Positions 8,953-17,875 are shown, numbered from the stretch's first letter. The stretch is DNA of 64,000 bases from Ruminiclostridium cellobioparum subsp. termitidis CT1112 (GCF_000350485.1 NZ_AORV01000021.1:62001-126000); one strand, 5' to 3'. Made by a program: numbers and translations. The notes: generated by a model not told the origin, from the letters alone.

Positions 8953-9726
8953 ATGGATTTACTGGAAAAACTCAGTGTTTTGGCCGATGCGGCCAAATAT
9001 GACGTCTCCTGCTCCTCCAGCGGCGGGACAAGGAATAATAAAAATGGAGTTGGAAACAGCCATGCTGCCGGTATTTGTCATACCTGGTCCGATGACGGCA
9101 GGTGTGTTTCACTGCTGAAAATTCTTTTATCAAATGAATGCATGTATGACTGCGTATACTGTGTGAACAGAGCCTCGAATGACATTCCGAGAGCCAGTTT
9201 TACCGCTGATGAAGTGATAGATCTCACCATGAATTTCTACAGGAGAAATTACATCGAAGGTCTTTTTCTCAGCTCTGCTGTGCTTAAAAATCCCAGCCAC
9301 ACCATGGAACTGATGCTTGAAATTGTCCGGAGGCTCCGGAACGAACAAGGTTTTTTCGGTTATATCCATATAAAGGCAATACCGGGAGCCGATGAACGGC
9401 TTATTCATGAAGCATGTACGTATGTTGACCGCATGAGTGTGAATATAGAACTGCCTTCTGACAGAGGTCTCGAGGTGCTTGCACCTCAGAAACCCGTCAA
9501 GGCACTGCTGAAACCCATGCAGCAGATCAGCCGGGGTATCATGGAACACAGGGAACCCGGGTTGGGCCGTCAAAAAAATGCTATGGAAAAATCTTCTGAT
9601 TTTTTTCCGGTTTCAAAGGTAATTTTCCCGATGACCTTCCCGACAGGGACTTCTCACCAAACAAGCTTTCACGCAGAAATTCCGGCAAGTACTTTGTACC
9701 GGCCGGCCAGAGTACTCAGCTTATAG
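8953..9726 (+). CDS. DNA modification/repair-type radical SAM protein, N-terminal part (frameshifted)
   Basis: This frame encodes the N-terminal radical SAM part of the family annotated as putative DNA modification/repair radical SAM protein. The CxxxCxxC cluster-binding motif is Cys63-Cys67-Cys70 (ECMYDCVYCVN), followed by EGLFLSSAV and IKAIPGAD segments. Family similarity is lost after residue about 216. From about 9607 a different frame continues the conserved protein (FKGNFPDDLPD, then YFVPAGQSTQLIVGATPD) and runs into 9726-10445. One missing T in the seven-T run at 9600-9606 explains the break, so the last 40 residues here are out of frame. The intact protein would be about 497 residues. 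Confidence 0.8.
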   Translation: MDLLEKLSVLADAAKYDVSCSSSGGTRNNKNGVGNSHAAGICHTWSDDGRCVSLLKILLSNECMYDCVYCVNRASNDIPRASFTADEVIDLTMNFYRRNYIEGLFLSSAVLKNPSHTMELMLEIVRRLRNEQGFFGYIHIKAIPGADERLIHEACTYVDRMSVNIELPSDRGLEVLAPQKPVKALLKPMQQISRGIMEHREPGLGRQKNAMEKSSDFFPVSKVIFPMTFPTGTSHQTSFHAEIPASTLYRPARVLSL

Positions 9727-10445
9727 TGGGTGCAACCCCCGACAGGGATTTGAGTATCCTCAAGCTCTCTGAAGCCCTGTACGATAAATTTTCTCTCAAA
9801 AGGGTGTATTACTCCGCCTATGTGCCCACTTTGGCAGATCCCAGACTGCCGGCTATAATCAGGCCTCCCCTACTCCGTGAGCACAGGTTGTACCAGGCCG
9901 ACTGGCTGCTGCGATATTACGGTTTCGGAGCCGATGAATTGCTCAGCAAGGCAAATCCAGATTTTGACGTGGAGCTTGATCCAAAGGCAAACTGGGCATT
10001 GCACAATCTGCACATGTTTCCCATGGAAGTCAACACAGTTGATTATGAGATGCTTCTGAGAGTCCCGGGTATCGGAGTAAAATCGGCCCAGAGGATTATT
10101 ACCGCCAGGAGAGTCGGAAGACTTAATTTTGACAACCTGAAAAAAATGGGTGTTGTGCTTAAGCGGGCAGCTCATTTTATCACCTGCCAGGGCAAAACCT
10201 ATGAAAGCTTCAGTCAAAATGAATATATTGTCAAGGAAGCTCTTGTGTCGGCCAGGCTCCTGCCTCAGGGCAAAAAAGCGGTACCGGGACAGATGTCGCT
10301 GTTTTCGACTTTAAACGAAAGCGGGCTGGGAGAAAATATGTCGGACCTGTATTTGTTCAGTTCACCGGAAAATACCAGGGAGTGGCTCAGCTATTACGAT
10401 CAGCCGCAGGATGGGAGGCTGCTTTTAAGTGATATACATCTATGA
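9726..10445 (+). CDS. DNA modification/repair-type radical SAM protein, C-terminal part (frameshifted)
   Basis: This frame is the C-terminal half of the radical SAM gene beginning at 8953. The same frame is open back to about 9600, so its apparent start codon is not a real start. It contains the VYYSAYVP segment, a DWLLRYYGF segment, and a helix-hairpin-helix DNA-binding motif (LLRVPGIGVKSAQRIITARR). That motif supports action on nucleic acid. The family is known only from context with DUF4130 proteins and family 4 uracil-DNA glycosylases; its substrate is not established. It overlaps the DUF4130 gene by 17 nt. Confidence 0.8.
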   Translation: MGATPDRDLSILKLSEALYDKFSLKRVYYSAYVPTLADPRLPAIIRPPLLREHRLYQADWLLRYYGFGADELLSKANPDFDVELDPKANWALHNLHMFPMEVNTVDYEMLLRVPGIGVKSAQRIITARRVGRLNFDNLKKMGVVLKRAAHFITCQGKTYESFSQNEYIVKEALVSARLLPQGKKAVPGQMSLFSTLNESGLGENMSDLYLFSSPENTREWLSYYDQPQDGRLLLSDIHL

Positions 10446-11172
10446 CGGGACCTGGGATTGTTTTCTTACTGCAATCCATCACTATTATTACGACAGGCAG
10501 GCTGTGACAAATATTGAGTCTGCTCTGAGCTACAATCAAAACCTGATTGATGAATATAGGATTATACCGGCCGACAAAACAAAGGCTAAGGCCGTTGAAC
10601 AGGCAATCTACAATAAAATATCCCTTGAGAGTCTTGATAATATTCAGCGGTGTTTTTTTTCCGAGTTGCAAGGCCGTGAAATGTGGATTTTAAAATATAT
10701 CAGGCTGGGCTTCAAAATCGGTATGAAAATTGATTCCATGTTGGGTGACCAGACTGTACTGAATGTACTGGTGCCCGCCAGAAAAGTCGGGATTGAATGC
10801 CACAGGCTGTTAGGCCTGCTGCGTTTTGAATTGCTTGAAAACAATATTTATTATGCAAAAATCCATCCCGACCATAACATCATCACCTTTATCTCTCCCC
10901 ATTTCAAGGAGCGTTTTGCAGACCAGAACTGGATTATTCACGATACTAAAAGGAACCTGGCATCCCTTTACAACACCAAAAGAATGATTATTTCATATAT
11001 GGATCTGACCAGTATTCCGGAGCTTCATTCAGAAGAAATGAGATTTCAGGACCTGTGGAAGAATTACTTCAAGCATATTGCCATTAAAAGCAGATATAAT
11101 CCCAAACTTCAAAAGTCCTTCATACCCAAACGCTACTGGAAAAACCTTACCGAGAAAAAACCGGATAATTGA
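10429..11172 (+). CDS. DUF4130 domain protein, probable DNA metabolism partner of the radical SAM protein
   Basis: The 247-residue protein begins IYIYDGTWDCFLTAIHH, the typical N-terminus of the family linked to the upstream radical SAM protein (probable DNA metabolism protein). In other genomes this domain is fused or adjacent to a family 4 uracil-DNA glycosylase; none is present here. The start is GTG, with GGGAGG 11 nt upstream inside the end of the radical SAM frame, so the two are translationally coupled. It is intact, unlike its partner. Confidence 0.82.
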   Translation: MIYIYDGTWDCFLTAIHHYYYDRQAVTNIESALSYNQNLIDEYRIIPADKTKAKAVEQAIYNKISLESLDNIQRCFFSELQGREMWILKYIRLGFKIGMKIDSMLGDQTVLNVLVPARKVGIECHRLLGLLRFELLENNIYYAKIHPDHNIITFISPHFKERFADQNWIIHDTKRNLASLYNTKRMIISYMDLTSIPELHSEEMRFQDLWKNYFKHIAIKSRYNPKLQKSFIPKRYWKNLTEKKPDN

Positions 11173-11300
11173 TATTACTTATATATCATGGCTTTCAAAG
11201 AACAGCACTGTAAAAGTGCTTACTGAAATTTGCATCAAAAAATACTTGTTGTAAACCGCACTATTTCAAGTAAGCGCTTTGTGTGCAATGATTGTCATAT

Positions 11301-12698
11301 TTATTTCAGTCTGCTGACCAGTTCCTTGAACACATTTCCCCGCTGCTCAAAGTTCTTGAACATATCAAAACTGGTACTTGCAGGAGATAGGATTACACAA
11401 TCTCCCGGCACGGCTTCGCTGTATGCTCTGGATACGATTTCCTCATAAGTGCCGCAGTGAATTATCTTCACTTCGCTCTCAATGTCGGTCTGGTGGACAT
11501 AATTGTTATATGCTTCTTCTATTCTTGGAGCAGTGGCACCTATAAGCAGCAGAACCTTCACCTTTTCGGCTATAATCTGTCCAATCGGATCATAAGGTAT
11601 TCCCTTATCCTTTCCTCCAGCAATCAATATAACCCTGTTTTTGAAGGTACTGAGGGCAGCTATTGTTCTTGATGGGCTGCTGTCTATTGAGCTGTTGTAG
11701 AACTTGACACCGTTTATTTCTCTCACCAGCTCTATTCTATGCTCCACACCTGCAAAACCAGCCGCCACCTTTGCAATGGTTTCAGGCTTTACATAATCAA
11801 ATGTTGCCGCGGTTGCGGCCATATAGTTTTCAATGTTATGGACTCCGGGTATTACTATATCATCGGCATCAACTATTTCAACCTCCCTGCCCTGATCCTT
11901 AAAAATTATCTTGTTGTCTCTGAATATTACACCTTTTTCCAGGCCCGCCGCCCTTGAGAAATAAACACATTCTCCTATGGCTTCATCTGAAAAGGACTTT
12001 GTTATATCATTGTCGTAATTCAGCACAAGTTTGTCTCCCGCCTGTTGATGCAGAAAAATGTTTTTCTTGGCATCTATATACTCCTGCAGTGATTTATGAA
12101 CGTCCAGATGATTTGGGGATAAATTTGTTATGACAGCAACCGAGGGACTCTCCTTTATGGTCATAAGCTGAAAACTACTCAATTCAAGGATGACTTTATC
12201 GCTTTCCCTGACTTCATCTATTTTGCTTAACAGAGGAGTTCCGATATTACCTCCCAGCCAGCAGTTATATCCCTCTGCAGACAATATTTTATATATCAGT
12301 GTGGTAGTAGTCGTTTTCCCGTCGCTGCCTGTTACTGCAAAAACCTGTGCAGGACACAATTTGAGGAATACTTCCATTTCTGATGTAAGCTCTGCACCTT
12401 TGGCAATGGCTTCGGCCAGTTCAGGTACATCCGGCCTCATACCCGGAGTTCTGAAGATCAGGTCAAAACCCTCCAATCTTGATAAATATTCGTTACCCAG
12501 GCTATACTTAACAGGAAGCCCCTGGAGTTCAGCGTATGCGTCTTTTAGATTTTCCGAAGTATTTTTATCGAAAGCCGTCACATCCACACCCAAATTTACG
12601 AGATATTTAATTAAAGGAATATTGCTGATTCCAATACCCAGCACAGCTACCTTTTTGTCTTTTATACCATGCTTAAACTGCTCAAGTTTGCCATTCAT
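11301..12698 (-). CDS. murD: UDP-N-acetylmuramoylalanine--D-glutamate ligase
   Basis: MurD adds D-glutamate to UDP-MurNAc-L-Ala in cytoplasmic peptidoglycan precursor synthesis, using ATP. The 465-residue length is normal. It has an N-terminal nucleotide-fold domain (VAVLGIGISNIPLIKYL), the Mur ligase ATP-binding motif TGSDGKTTTTTL (about 119-130), the central NLSPNHLDVH motif and a C-terminal ligase domain. The start has AAGGAGG upstream. It stands alone rather than in a division/cell wall cluster, as in several clostridia. Confidence 0.95.
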   Translation of the reverse strand: MNGKLEQFKHGIKDKKVAVLGIGISNIPLIKYLVNLGVDVTAFDKNTSENLKDAYAELQGLPVKYSLGNEYLSRLEGFDLIFRTPGMRPDVPELAEAIAKGAELTSEMEVFLKLCPAQVFAVTGSDGKTTTTTLIYKILSAEGYNCWLGGNIGTPLLSKIDEVRESDKVILELSSFQLMTIKESPSVAVITNLSPNHLDVHKSLQEYIDAKKNIFLHQQAGDKLVLNYDNDITKSFSDEAIGECVYFSRAAGLEKGVIFRDNKIIFKDQGREVEIVDADDIVIPGVHNIENYMAATAATFDYVKPETIAKVAAGFAGVEHRIELVREINGVKFYNSSIDSSPSRTIAALSTFKNRVILIAGGKDKGIPYDPIGQIIAEKVKVLLLIGATAPRIEEAYNNYVHQTDIESEVKIIHCGTYEEIVSRAYSEAVPGDCVILSPASTSFDMFKNFEQRGNVFKELVSRLK

Positions 12699-12731
12699 AA
12701 AATTCCTCCTTAAAAAATATTTATTTTCCTA

Positions 12732-12760
12732 TTGATTTACGTAAACATTTATAGTAAAAT
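12732..12760 (+). promoter_or_regulatory. Sigma-A-type promoter of tRNA-Leu
   Basis: A TTGATT -35, a 17-nt spacer and a TAAAAT -10 end 21 nt before the mature tRNA 5' end. Confidence 0.7.
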
Positions 12761-12781
12761 ACATATGCGGTTCAAGTTCGC

Positions 12782-12868
12782 GCGGATATGGCGGAATTGG
12801 CAGACGCGCATGATTCAGGTTCATGTGAGAGAAATTTCATGCAGGTTCAACTCCTGTTATCCGCACCA
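12782..12868 (+). tRNA. tRNA-Leu (anticodon CAG)
   Basis: The acceptor stem GCGGATA pairs with TATCCGC, followed by an encoded ACCA end. The anticodon stem CATGA/TCATG encloses TTCAGGT, giving anticodon CAG (reads CUG). The long variable arm and the GGCAGAC D-loop are typical of tRNA-Leu. Confidence 0.95.
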
Positions 12869-12905
12869 AAAGAGTTTGAAAATTATATTTTCAAACTCTT
12901 TTTAT
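12869..12905 (+). terminator. Terminator of tRNA-Leu
   Basis: A perfect 15-bp stem with a 3-nt loop starts right after the CCA end and runs into a T-rich tail. Confidence 0.85.
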
Positions 12906-12975
12906 TTTTAGTAATATAACTAAATCAAAAGTAATTTGACTTTGATACTTTATAAATAATTTTATTTCACGTCTG

Positions 12976-13764
12976 TCAGCCAAAATTAAAGCTGTCGGCG
13001 TCCTTTACATAGAAAAACGTCTTTACCGACTTGAAATTGTATTTATTGGCCATAATCATCTGTTCTGTGCTGCCAACAAACAGAATTCCCTGTGGGTTCA
13101 GAGACATGTTAAATTTCTTGTAGATATCGTTTTTGGCTTCTTCAGTGAAGTATATTAAAACATTCCTGCAAACGATCAGATCCATACCCGTTGGATATGG
13201 GTCCCTTAACAGGTTAAACTGCCTGAATTCCACACAATTCTTTACTTCATCCTTAACCCTGTAATTGTCACCCACCATGGTAAAATATTTTTCCTTCATT
13301 TCCTTTGGAAGGTTCTCAAGGCTCTTAGAGGTGTATATTCCGGTTTTTGCTTTTTCCAGGGCGCCCATGTCTATATCGGTGGCAAGTATTTTTATTGAGC
13401 TGAGCGGCAGCATTTTATTTAAAACCATGACCAGCGTGTATGGTTCATCTCCGGTGGAACACGCCGAACTCCATATGTTTAACTTTTTATTCCTGCTCAT
13501 CAGCAGCGGGAATATTTCCTTTTCAAGCACAGCCCACTGGTCCGGGTTGCGGTAAAATTCCGATACATTTATTGTCAGATAATTTATAAACTCTTTAAAT
13601 AAATCCTTGTTGTCCTTTAAAGCCTGAACGTACTCTTTATATGTATTGAAGTTATTTTTCTTTATCAAGGCATCTATTCTTCTCTTCATCTGTTTTTCTT
13701 TATAAAGAGTAAGATTTATTTTGGTCATTTTAAGGATTTCTTCTTTAAAACCCTCATAATCCAT
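12976..13764 (-). CDS. cheR: CheR-type protein-glutamate methyltransferase
   Basis: CheR methylates glutamates on chemoreceptor signalling domains using SAM, setting adaptation. The 262 residues show an N-terminal all-helical CheR domain (about 1-70) and a methyltransferase domain with IWSSACSTGDEPYT (SAM binding, about 100-112), ATDID, and the DLIVCRNVLIYF motif. The start has AGGAGG. It is not in a chemotaxis operon, and no other che gene is in the window; chemoreceptor targets would be elsewhere. Confidence 0.93.
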   Translation of the reverse strand: MDYEGFKEEILKMTKINLTLYKEKQMKRRIDALIKKNNFNTYKEYVQALKDNKDLFKEFINYLTINVSEFYRNPDQWAVLEKEIFPLLMSRNKKLNIWSSACSTGDEPYTLVMVLNKMLPLSSIKILATDIDMGALEKAKTGIYTSKSLENLPKEMKEKYFTMVGDNYRVKDEVKNCVEFRQFNLLRDPYPTGMDLIVCRNVLIYFTEEAKNDIYKKFNMSLNPQGILFVGSTEQMIMANKYNFKSVKTFFYVKDADSFNFG

Positions 13765-13874
13765 AATATATCCTCCTAATATTAGTATATTATAAGTATG
13801 TATCCATTCATGTTTTTAATGCTGCACTCATTACCATAATAGAACACTGTATATTACATTTATTTCCAATACTT

Positions 13875-13910
13875 AAATAAAAGGATGTACCGAGGTACAT
13901 CCTTTTATTT
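13875..13910. terminator. Terminator of the ispH-rpsA operon
   Basis: A perfect 17-bp stem with a 2-nt loop (core GGATGTACC/GGTACATCC) is flanked by A/T runs just past the end of ispH-rpsA. It is able to act on either strand. Confidence 0.85.
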
Positions 13911-13925
13911 TGAACAGATTAATAA

Positions 13926-15953
13926 TTATTTATTATCTTCATCTGTTAAGCTTTCACCGATGGTATTGGTCATTTCCTCTTTATGCTCGGTTGGAATTTC
14001 TTCACCGGGCTCAACAGCTGCTTCTTCCTTTTTTGCACCAACAGGATCGATAGGATTCACTTCTTTAATGCTTAGGCTGATTTTTTTAGCTTCTATGTCA
14101 AGCTCGGTAATTTTTGCTTCAACCATTTGTCCAACCTTCAGGACATCTCCCGGTTTTCCCAAACGTACATTGGAAATTTGTGATATGTGAACCAAACCGT
14201 CAACGCCCTGTTCTATTTCCACAAAAGCACCGAATGGTACAAGTCTTACAACTTTTCCGGTTATAACATTACCAACCTCGTATTTTTCAGCAGCCTTATT
14301 CCATGGATTGTCAGCCTGTTTCTTGTAGCCGAGGGAAATTCTCTTCTTGTCCCTGTCAAATTCAAGAACCGAAACCACTACCTCGTCTCCAACCTTTACA
14401 ACTTCTGACGGATGCTTTATTTTATTCCAGGAAAGCTCTGACAAATGGACAAGTCCGTCAACTCCTCCTATATCAACAAAGGCACCAAAATCCATGAGGC
14501 TCTTTACAACACCGTTATAGGTCTTTCCTACTTCAATGCTGTTCCAGATTTCGTTTGAAGCCGCTTCCTTGTTCTTTTCAATCAATACCCTTGAAGAACC
14601 AACCACTTTTCTCTTCTGCTTGTTTACTTCAATGATCTGTACCTGCAATACCTGTTTTACAAATTCGGAAAGGTCCTTAACAAATCTGTCGCTGATTTGT
14701 GATGCAGGAATGAATATCTTCACTCCGCTGGAAATACCTATTACTCCGCCGTTTACCTTCTCGGTAATTTTAACGGCAACAGGTTTCTTGGTTTCAAATG
14801 CACTTTCTATTGTATCCCAGCCTTTGACAGCGTCAACCTTGGTTTTGCTTAAAACAACATTACCTTCTCCGTCGTTAACTCTTACAACAAAAACGTCAAT
14901 TTCATCGCCAACCTTAAGTGATTTTTCAGGATTAAAGTCCGGATCGTTTGAAAATTCCTGAATCGGAATTATTCCATCTGATTTGAAGCCCAAATCAACA
15001 AATACTTCACTTTGATTATATCCGATAATTCTTCCTTTAGTAATCTGACCTGTTGTCAAAGTCACAAGTGAGCTCTCGAACGCATCCGCGAAACTCATTT
15101 CAAAATCCTGTTTATCTAATTCACTCATTTTATGAATAACCTCCTTGATTACCCAGTCAGGTGTTGACGCCCCTGCAGTAATACCAATTTTTTTAAATTT
15201 TTTTATATCAACCGGTGGAATGTCACTGGCTGTTTGTATTTTGTAAGTTCTTTCACAATTTGATCTGCAGATTTCATAAAGTTTATTGGTATTTGAACTG
15301 TTCAGGCCTCCTATGACCAACATCATATCAACTTCTTTTGAAATTTTCTCTGCTTCAACTTGTCTTTTGTCTGTCGCATTACATATTGTATCAAATTTTA
15401 TAACATTTTCAAACCTTTTATTTAAACTCTTTATAATTTTTTCCCATTTTTCTCGAATAAATGTAGTCTGAGCCACAACACAAATATTTTTTTCCATGTG
15501 GGGCAGGCTGTTAACCTGTTCATCTGTCTCTATTATATACGCAGTATTATCACACCATCCGTTAATGCCAATTATTTCAGGATGTTTTTTATCCCCTATT
15601 ATTATTATCTGATAACCGTCTTTATATTTCTCACTTACAAGTTTTTGAATCTTTACAACATAGGGACATGATGCATTAACTACTTCCAGGCCTCTTTCCT
15701 GCAGTTGTTTTATCGTACCCGGACCTACGCCGTGTGCTCTGATTATTACCTTGGCGGGTCCTTCTGCTTCATCGGGGTTATCTATTGTAACAACCCCATG
15801 CTCAGCCAGTTTATCCACCACCTGCTCATTATGAATTATTGGCCCCAGGGTGTATATTCTCTCATTTGTCTCGGCTGCCAGATCAAAAACAATTTTAACC
15901 GCATTATTGACACCAAAGCAAAAACCTGCGGAATCCGCTATAATCAACTCCAT
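13926..15953 (-). CDS. ispH: Fused 4-hydroxy-3-methylbut-2-enyl diphosphate reductase and S1 RNA-binding protein
   Basis: The 675-residue product joins two functions. Residues about 1-280 are IspH, the [4Fe-4S] enzyme making IPP/DMAPP in the last MEP-pathway step, with Cys in AGFCFGVNNA, NASCPYVVK and ICNATDKRQ. Residues about 300-640 carry four S1 RNA-binding domains, two of them showing the classic FGAFV.I..GVDGLVH pattern, as in ribosomal protein S1. A Glu-rich tail follows. This fusion is known in clostridia and relatives; why the two parts are linked is not established. It is downstream of cmk on the same strand (75-nt gap), likely one operon. GAGG lies 8 nt before the start. Confidence 0.95.
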   Translation of the reverse strand: MELIIADSAGFCFGVNNAVKIVFDLAAETNERIYTLGPIIHNEQVVDKLAEHGVVTIDNPDEAEGPAKVIIRAHGVGPGTIKQLQERGLEVVNASCPYVVKIQKLVSEKYKDGYQIIIIGDKKHPEIIGINGWCDNTAYIIETDEQVNSLPHMEKNICVVAQTTFIREKWEKIIKSLNKRFENVIKFDTICNATDKRQVEAEKISKEVDMMLVIGGLNSSNTNKLYEICRSNCERTYKIQTASDIPPVDIKKFKKIGITAGASTPDWVIKEVIHKMSELDKQDFEMSFADAFESSLVTLTTGQITKGRIIGYNQSEVFVDLGFKSDGIIPIQEFSNDPDFNPEKSLKVGDEIDVFVVRVNDGEGNVVLSKTKVDAVKGWDTIESAFETKKPVAVKITEKVNGGVIGISSGVKIFIPASQISDRFVKDLSEFVKQVLQVQIIEVNKQKRKVVGSSRVLIEKNKEAASNEIWNSIEVGKTYNGVVKSLMDFGAFVDIGGVDGLVHLSELSWNKIKHPSEVVKVGDEVVVSVLEFDRDKKRISLGYKKQADNPWNKAAEKYEVGNVITGKVVRLVPFGAFVEIEQGVDGLVHISQISNVRLGKPGDVLKVGQMVEAKITELDIEAKKISLSIKEVNPIDPVGAKKEEAAVEPGEEIPTEHKEEMTNTIGESLTDEDNK

Positions 15954-16028
15954 AAACTCAACCTCTAAACATCAGAAATATCTTCACTTTTTTAACTCAT
16001 AATAACGCATAGGATCAATTGAAATAAT

Positions 16029-16709
16029 CTATTCCCTCGTTATATTGGCATAATTCTTATAAAAATATAAGATTTTTTCTACAACTTCATCTATTGTAAG
16101 TATGGTAGAATCAATTTCAATTGCATCGGCCGCTTTTACAAGGGGAGCTAATGCCCTGGAACTGTCATTTTTATCCCTGAATATAATGTCATCCCTAACG
16201 GCTTCCAGATTTGCCGGCTGGCCTTTTTGTACAAGCTCTTCATACCTTCTTCTGGCTCTTTCATCAACCGACGCTGTCAGAAATATTTTAAGTTCGGCAG
16301 CAGGCAGCACGTATGAGCCTATATCCCTTCCGTCCATGACCACGTCAATACCCGAGGCTATTTTACGCTGCAAATCAACCATCTTCAGTCTTACCTCCGG
16401 AAATACGGCAACATTGGATGCCCCTACCGACACCTGGGGTGCTCTGATTGCCTCGGATACATCTTCTCCATCAAGAAAAATTTTTTGCAGGTTGTTTTCA
16501 TGGGAAATGGATATGTCCAGTTTATCCATCATATTTGCCAGCTCCTGGTGATTTTTTGTATCTATTCCGGTTTTTATTGCCTTTAAAGCAACTGTCCTGT
16601 ACATTGCACCGGTATCAAGATAAATAAACCCCAATTTTTGTGAAACCTTTTTTGCTATGGTACTTTTGCCGGCACCTGCCGGCCCGTCTATTGCTATACT
16701 TCTTGGCAT
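16029..16709 (-). CDS. cmk: Cytidylate kinase
   Basis: Cmk phosphorylates CMP and dCMP to the diphosphates in the cytoplasm. The 226 residues begin PRSIAIDGPAGAGKST, whose GPAGAGKST is the P-loop. YLDTGAMYR and the VMDGRDIGSYVLP segment are family signatures. A longer frame starts 11 codons upstream, but 16709 has GAGGAG at 6 nt and matches the usual N-terminus. It is between aroH and ispH-rpsA on one strand, a common clostridial order. Confidence 0.95.
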   Translation of the reverse strand: MPRSIAIDGPAGAGKSTIAKKVSQKLGFIYLDTGAMYRTVALKAIKTGIDTKNHQELANMMDKLDISISHENNLQKIFLDGEDVSEAIRAPQVSVGASNVAVFPEVRLKMVDLQRKIASGIDVVMDGRDIGSYVLPAAELKIFLTASVDERARRRYEELVQKGQPANLEAVRDDIIFRDKNDSSRALAPLVKAADAIEIDSTILTIDEVVEKILYFYKNYANITRE

Positions 16710-16763
16710 CACTTTCTCCTCGTGAATATCATTTATATACATCCCCTGATATATGGCACAGTA

Positions 16764-17126
16764 TTATTTTGCCAAATCCGGCCTTAATACGGCCGCACCT
16801 TTTAAATAGATGTGTTTTATTTCACTGCCCTCTTTATCAGTATTAATGTGTATCAAAACCCTCACACAGCTTCTCAGGCTTCCCGGAACATCAATTTCAC
16901 TGGAGCACATGAGAGGGACATCGTTCAAGCCCATTTCCCTTGCCGCCACAGCGGGGAATACAGCATTTAAGTCGCTGGTCATTGTAAATATTATACTTAT
17001 TAAATCAGATGTTTTTATTTTATTGTTATTTATTATTTCAGCCAACAGGTCTCTGGTTCCTTCCAAAATTGCCTCTTTTGTGTTTTCAGGAACAGTTATT
17101 GCCCCCCTGATTGCGCGTACAAGCAT
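16764..17126 (-). CDS. aroH: Chorismate mutase, AroH type
   Basis: The 120-residue protein starts LVRAIRGAITVPENT and matches monofunctional AroH-type chorismate mutase, which converts chorismate to prephenate for Phe/Tyr synthesis. Arg in RAIRGA, the FTMTSDLNA segment and the DVPLMCSSEIDV segment are family landmarks, including catalytic Arg and Glu positions. The start at 17126 has GGAGG 8 nt upstream; the frame extends 8 codons further without a better site. It is upstream of cmk on the same strand. Confidence 0.9.
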   Translation of the reverse strand: MLVRAIRGAITVPENTKEAILEGTRDLLAEIINNNKIKTSDLISIIFTMTSDLNAVFPAVAAREMGLNDVPLMCSSEIDVPGSLRSCVRVLIHINTDKEGSEIKHIYLKGAAVLRPDLAK

Positions 17127-17192
17127 TACATTGTCCTCCAGTATTAACAAGTAAAATAAAAGATAAAATCAAATTTATTAAATTTTTTAGAA

Positions 17193-17606
17193 TTATACTA
17201 CCCTGTGGCCAAGACCTATGGCGACCTCATTAAGGTTCAGCAAACCTATTCCGAAGAAAACAGCTACACTGATATGATCCTTGTAACGTGCTATGCCGAT
17301 TTTTCCGCCTACATTCAACCCGATGGCCTTTGGCATTATCTGCGATATTGCTTCCCTGGTAGCGCCCGCAACAGCACCCTGTTCTGCATGGCTTTCGGTT
17401 ATTACACCTTCCCTTTTTGAAGAGACAACAGCACGTTCAACAATCTTCATTACCGAAGAAATGAATTCCCCGCCGTAGTCGACCGCTGCCGATTGTATCC
17501 CTATCTGCATGAATTCAGCCTGCAATTTCTTTTCAGATGCCCTGTCATTTGTCAGAGCGATTTTTATCGCAGCACTTGCTATATCTTTACTTCCATATTC
17601 CGTCAT
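17193..17606 (-). CDS. HutP family protein
   Basis: The protein of about 138 residues belongs to the HutP superfamily (AAIKIALTNDRASEKKLQ; GVITESHAEQGAVAGATREA; NVGGKIGIARYKDHISVAVFF). Bacillus HutP is a histidine- and Mg-dependent RNA-binding antiterminator of the hut operon. No histidine-use genes are nearby, so the ligand and target here are unknown. The open frame runs 21 codons further upstream into a repeat, but GGAGG-TTAAT-ATG at 17606 marks the true start. That ribosome site is contributed by the repeat described at 17607-17830. It is about 65 nt upstream of aroH, so it probably belongs to the aroH-cmk-ispH operon. Confidence 0.85.
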   Translation of the reverse strand: MTEYGSKDIASAAIKIALTNDRASEKKLQAEFMQIGIQSAAVDYGGEFISSVMKIVERAVVSSKREGVITESHAEQGAVAGATREAISQIMPKAIGLNVGGKIGIARYKDHISVAVFFGIGLLNLNEVAIGLGHRVV

Positions 17607-17830
17607 ATTAACCTCCATGAACCACAATAGCGGCCACCAAAACTGTAATGAAATCTCTTGACTCCTCATCCGCTATAAGGCGAATAAAAGGAGGTTAATT
17701 GGCCATGTGCGTTTCAAAGTATTGATAAATACTTTGAATATTTCGCACGGCCATAAATTCACAGGTAATTATCCTTTATCGCAATGTAGCGAATAAAGGA
17801 GGTCCGTTGCGCCATACAGTTGCAGATATG
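17607..17830. repeat. Interspersed structured repeat, copy A (ribosome-site module plus nested hairpins)
   Basis: The left end (17607-17646) is the module ATTAACCTCCATGA.CCA...GGCC.C.AAAA, which on the minus strand supplies GGAGGTTAAT to the hutP-like gene. It is followed by a hairpin module around GCGAATAAAAGGAGGT, a nested hairpin (outer arms GGCC..GTGCG and CGCACGGCC; inner arms TTCAAAGTATT and AATACTTTGAA), and a second GCGAATAAAGGAGGT hairpin. Copy B at 39864-40075 shares most of this in the same orientation. No coding capacity is conserved between the copies. Its nature (mobile element, RNA element or both) is unknown. Confidence 0.75.
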
Positions 17831-17843
17831 GTACCGCCAAGGA

Positions 17844-17875
17844 AAAAACCTATACAAAATATTATATAGGTTTTT
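17844..17875. terminator. Terminator of the 17923-18408 gene
   Basis: An 11-bp stem (AAAAACCTATA and its complement) is followed by a T run on either strand, about 48 nt past the stop at 17923. Confidence 0.75.
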
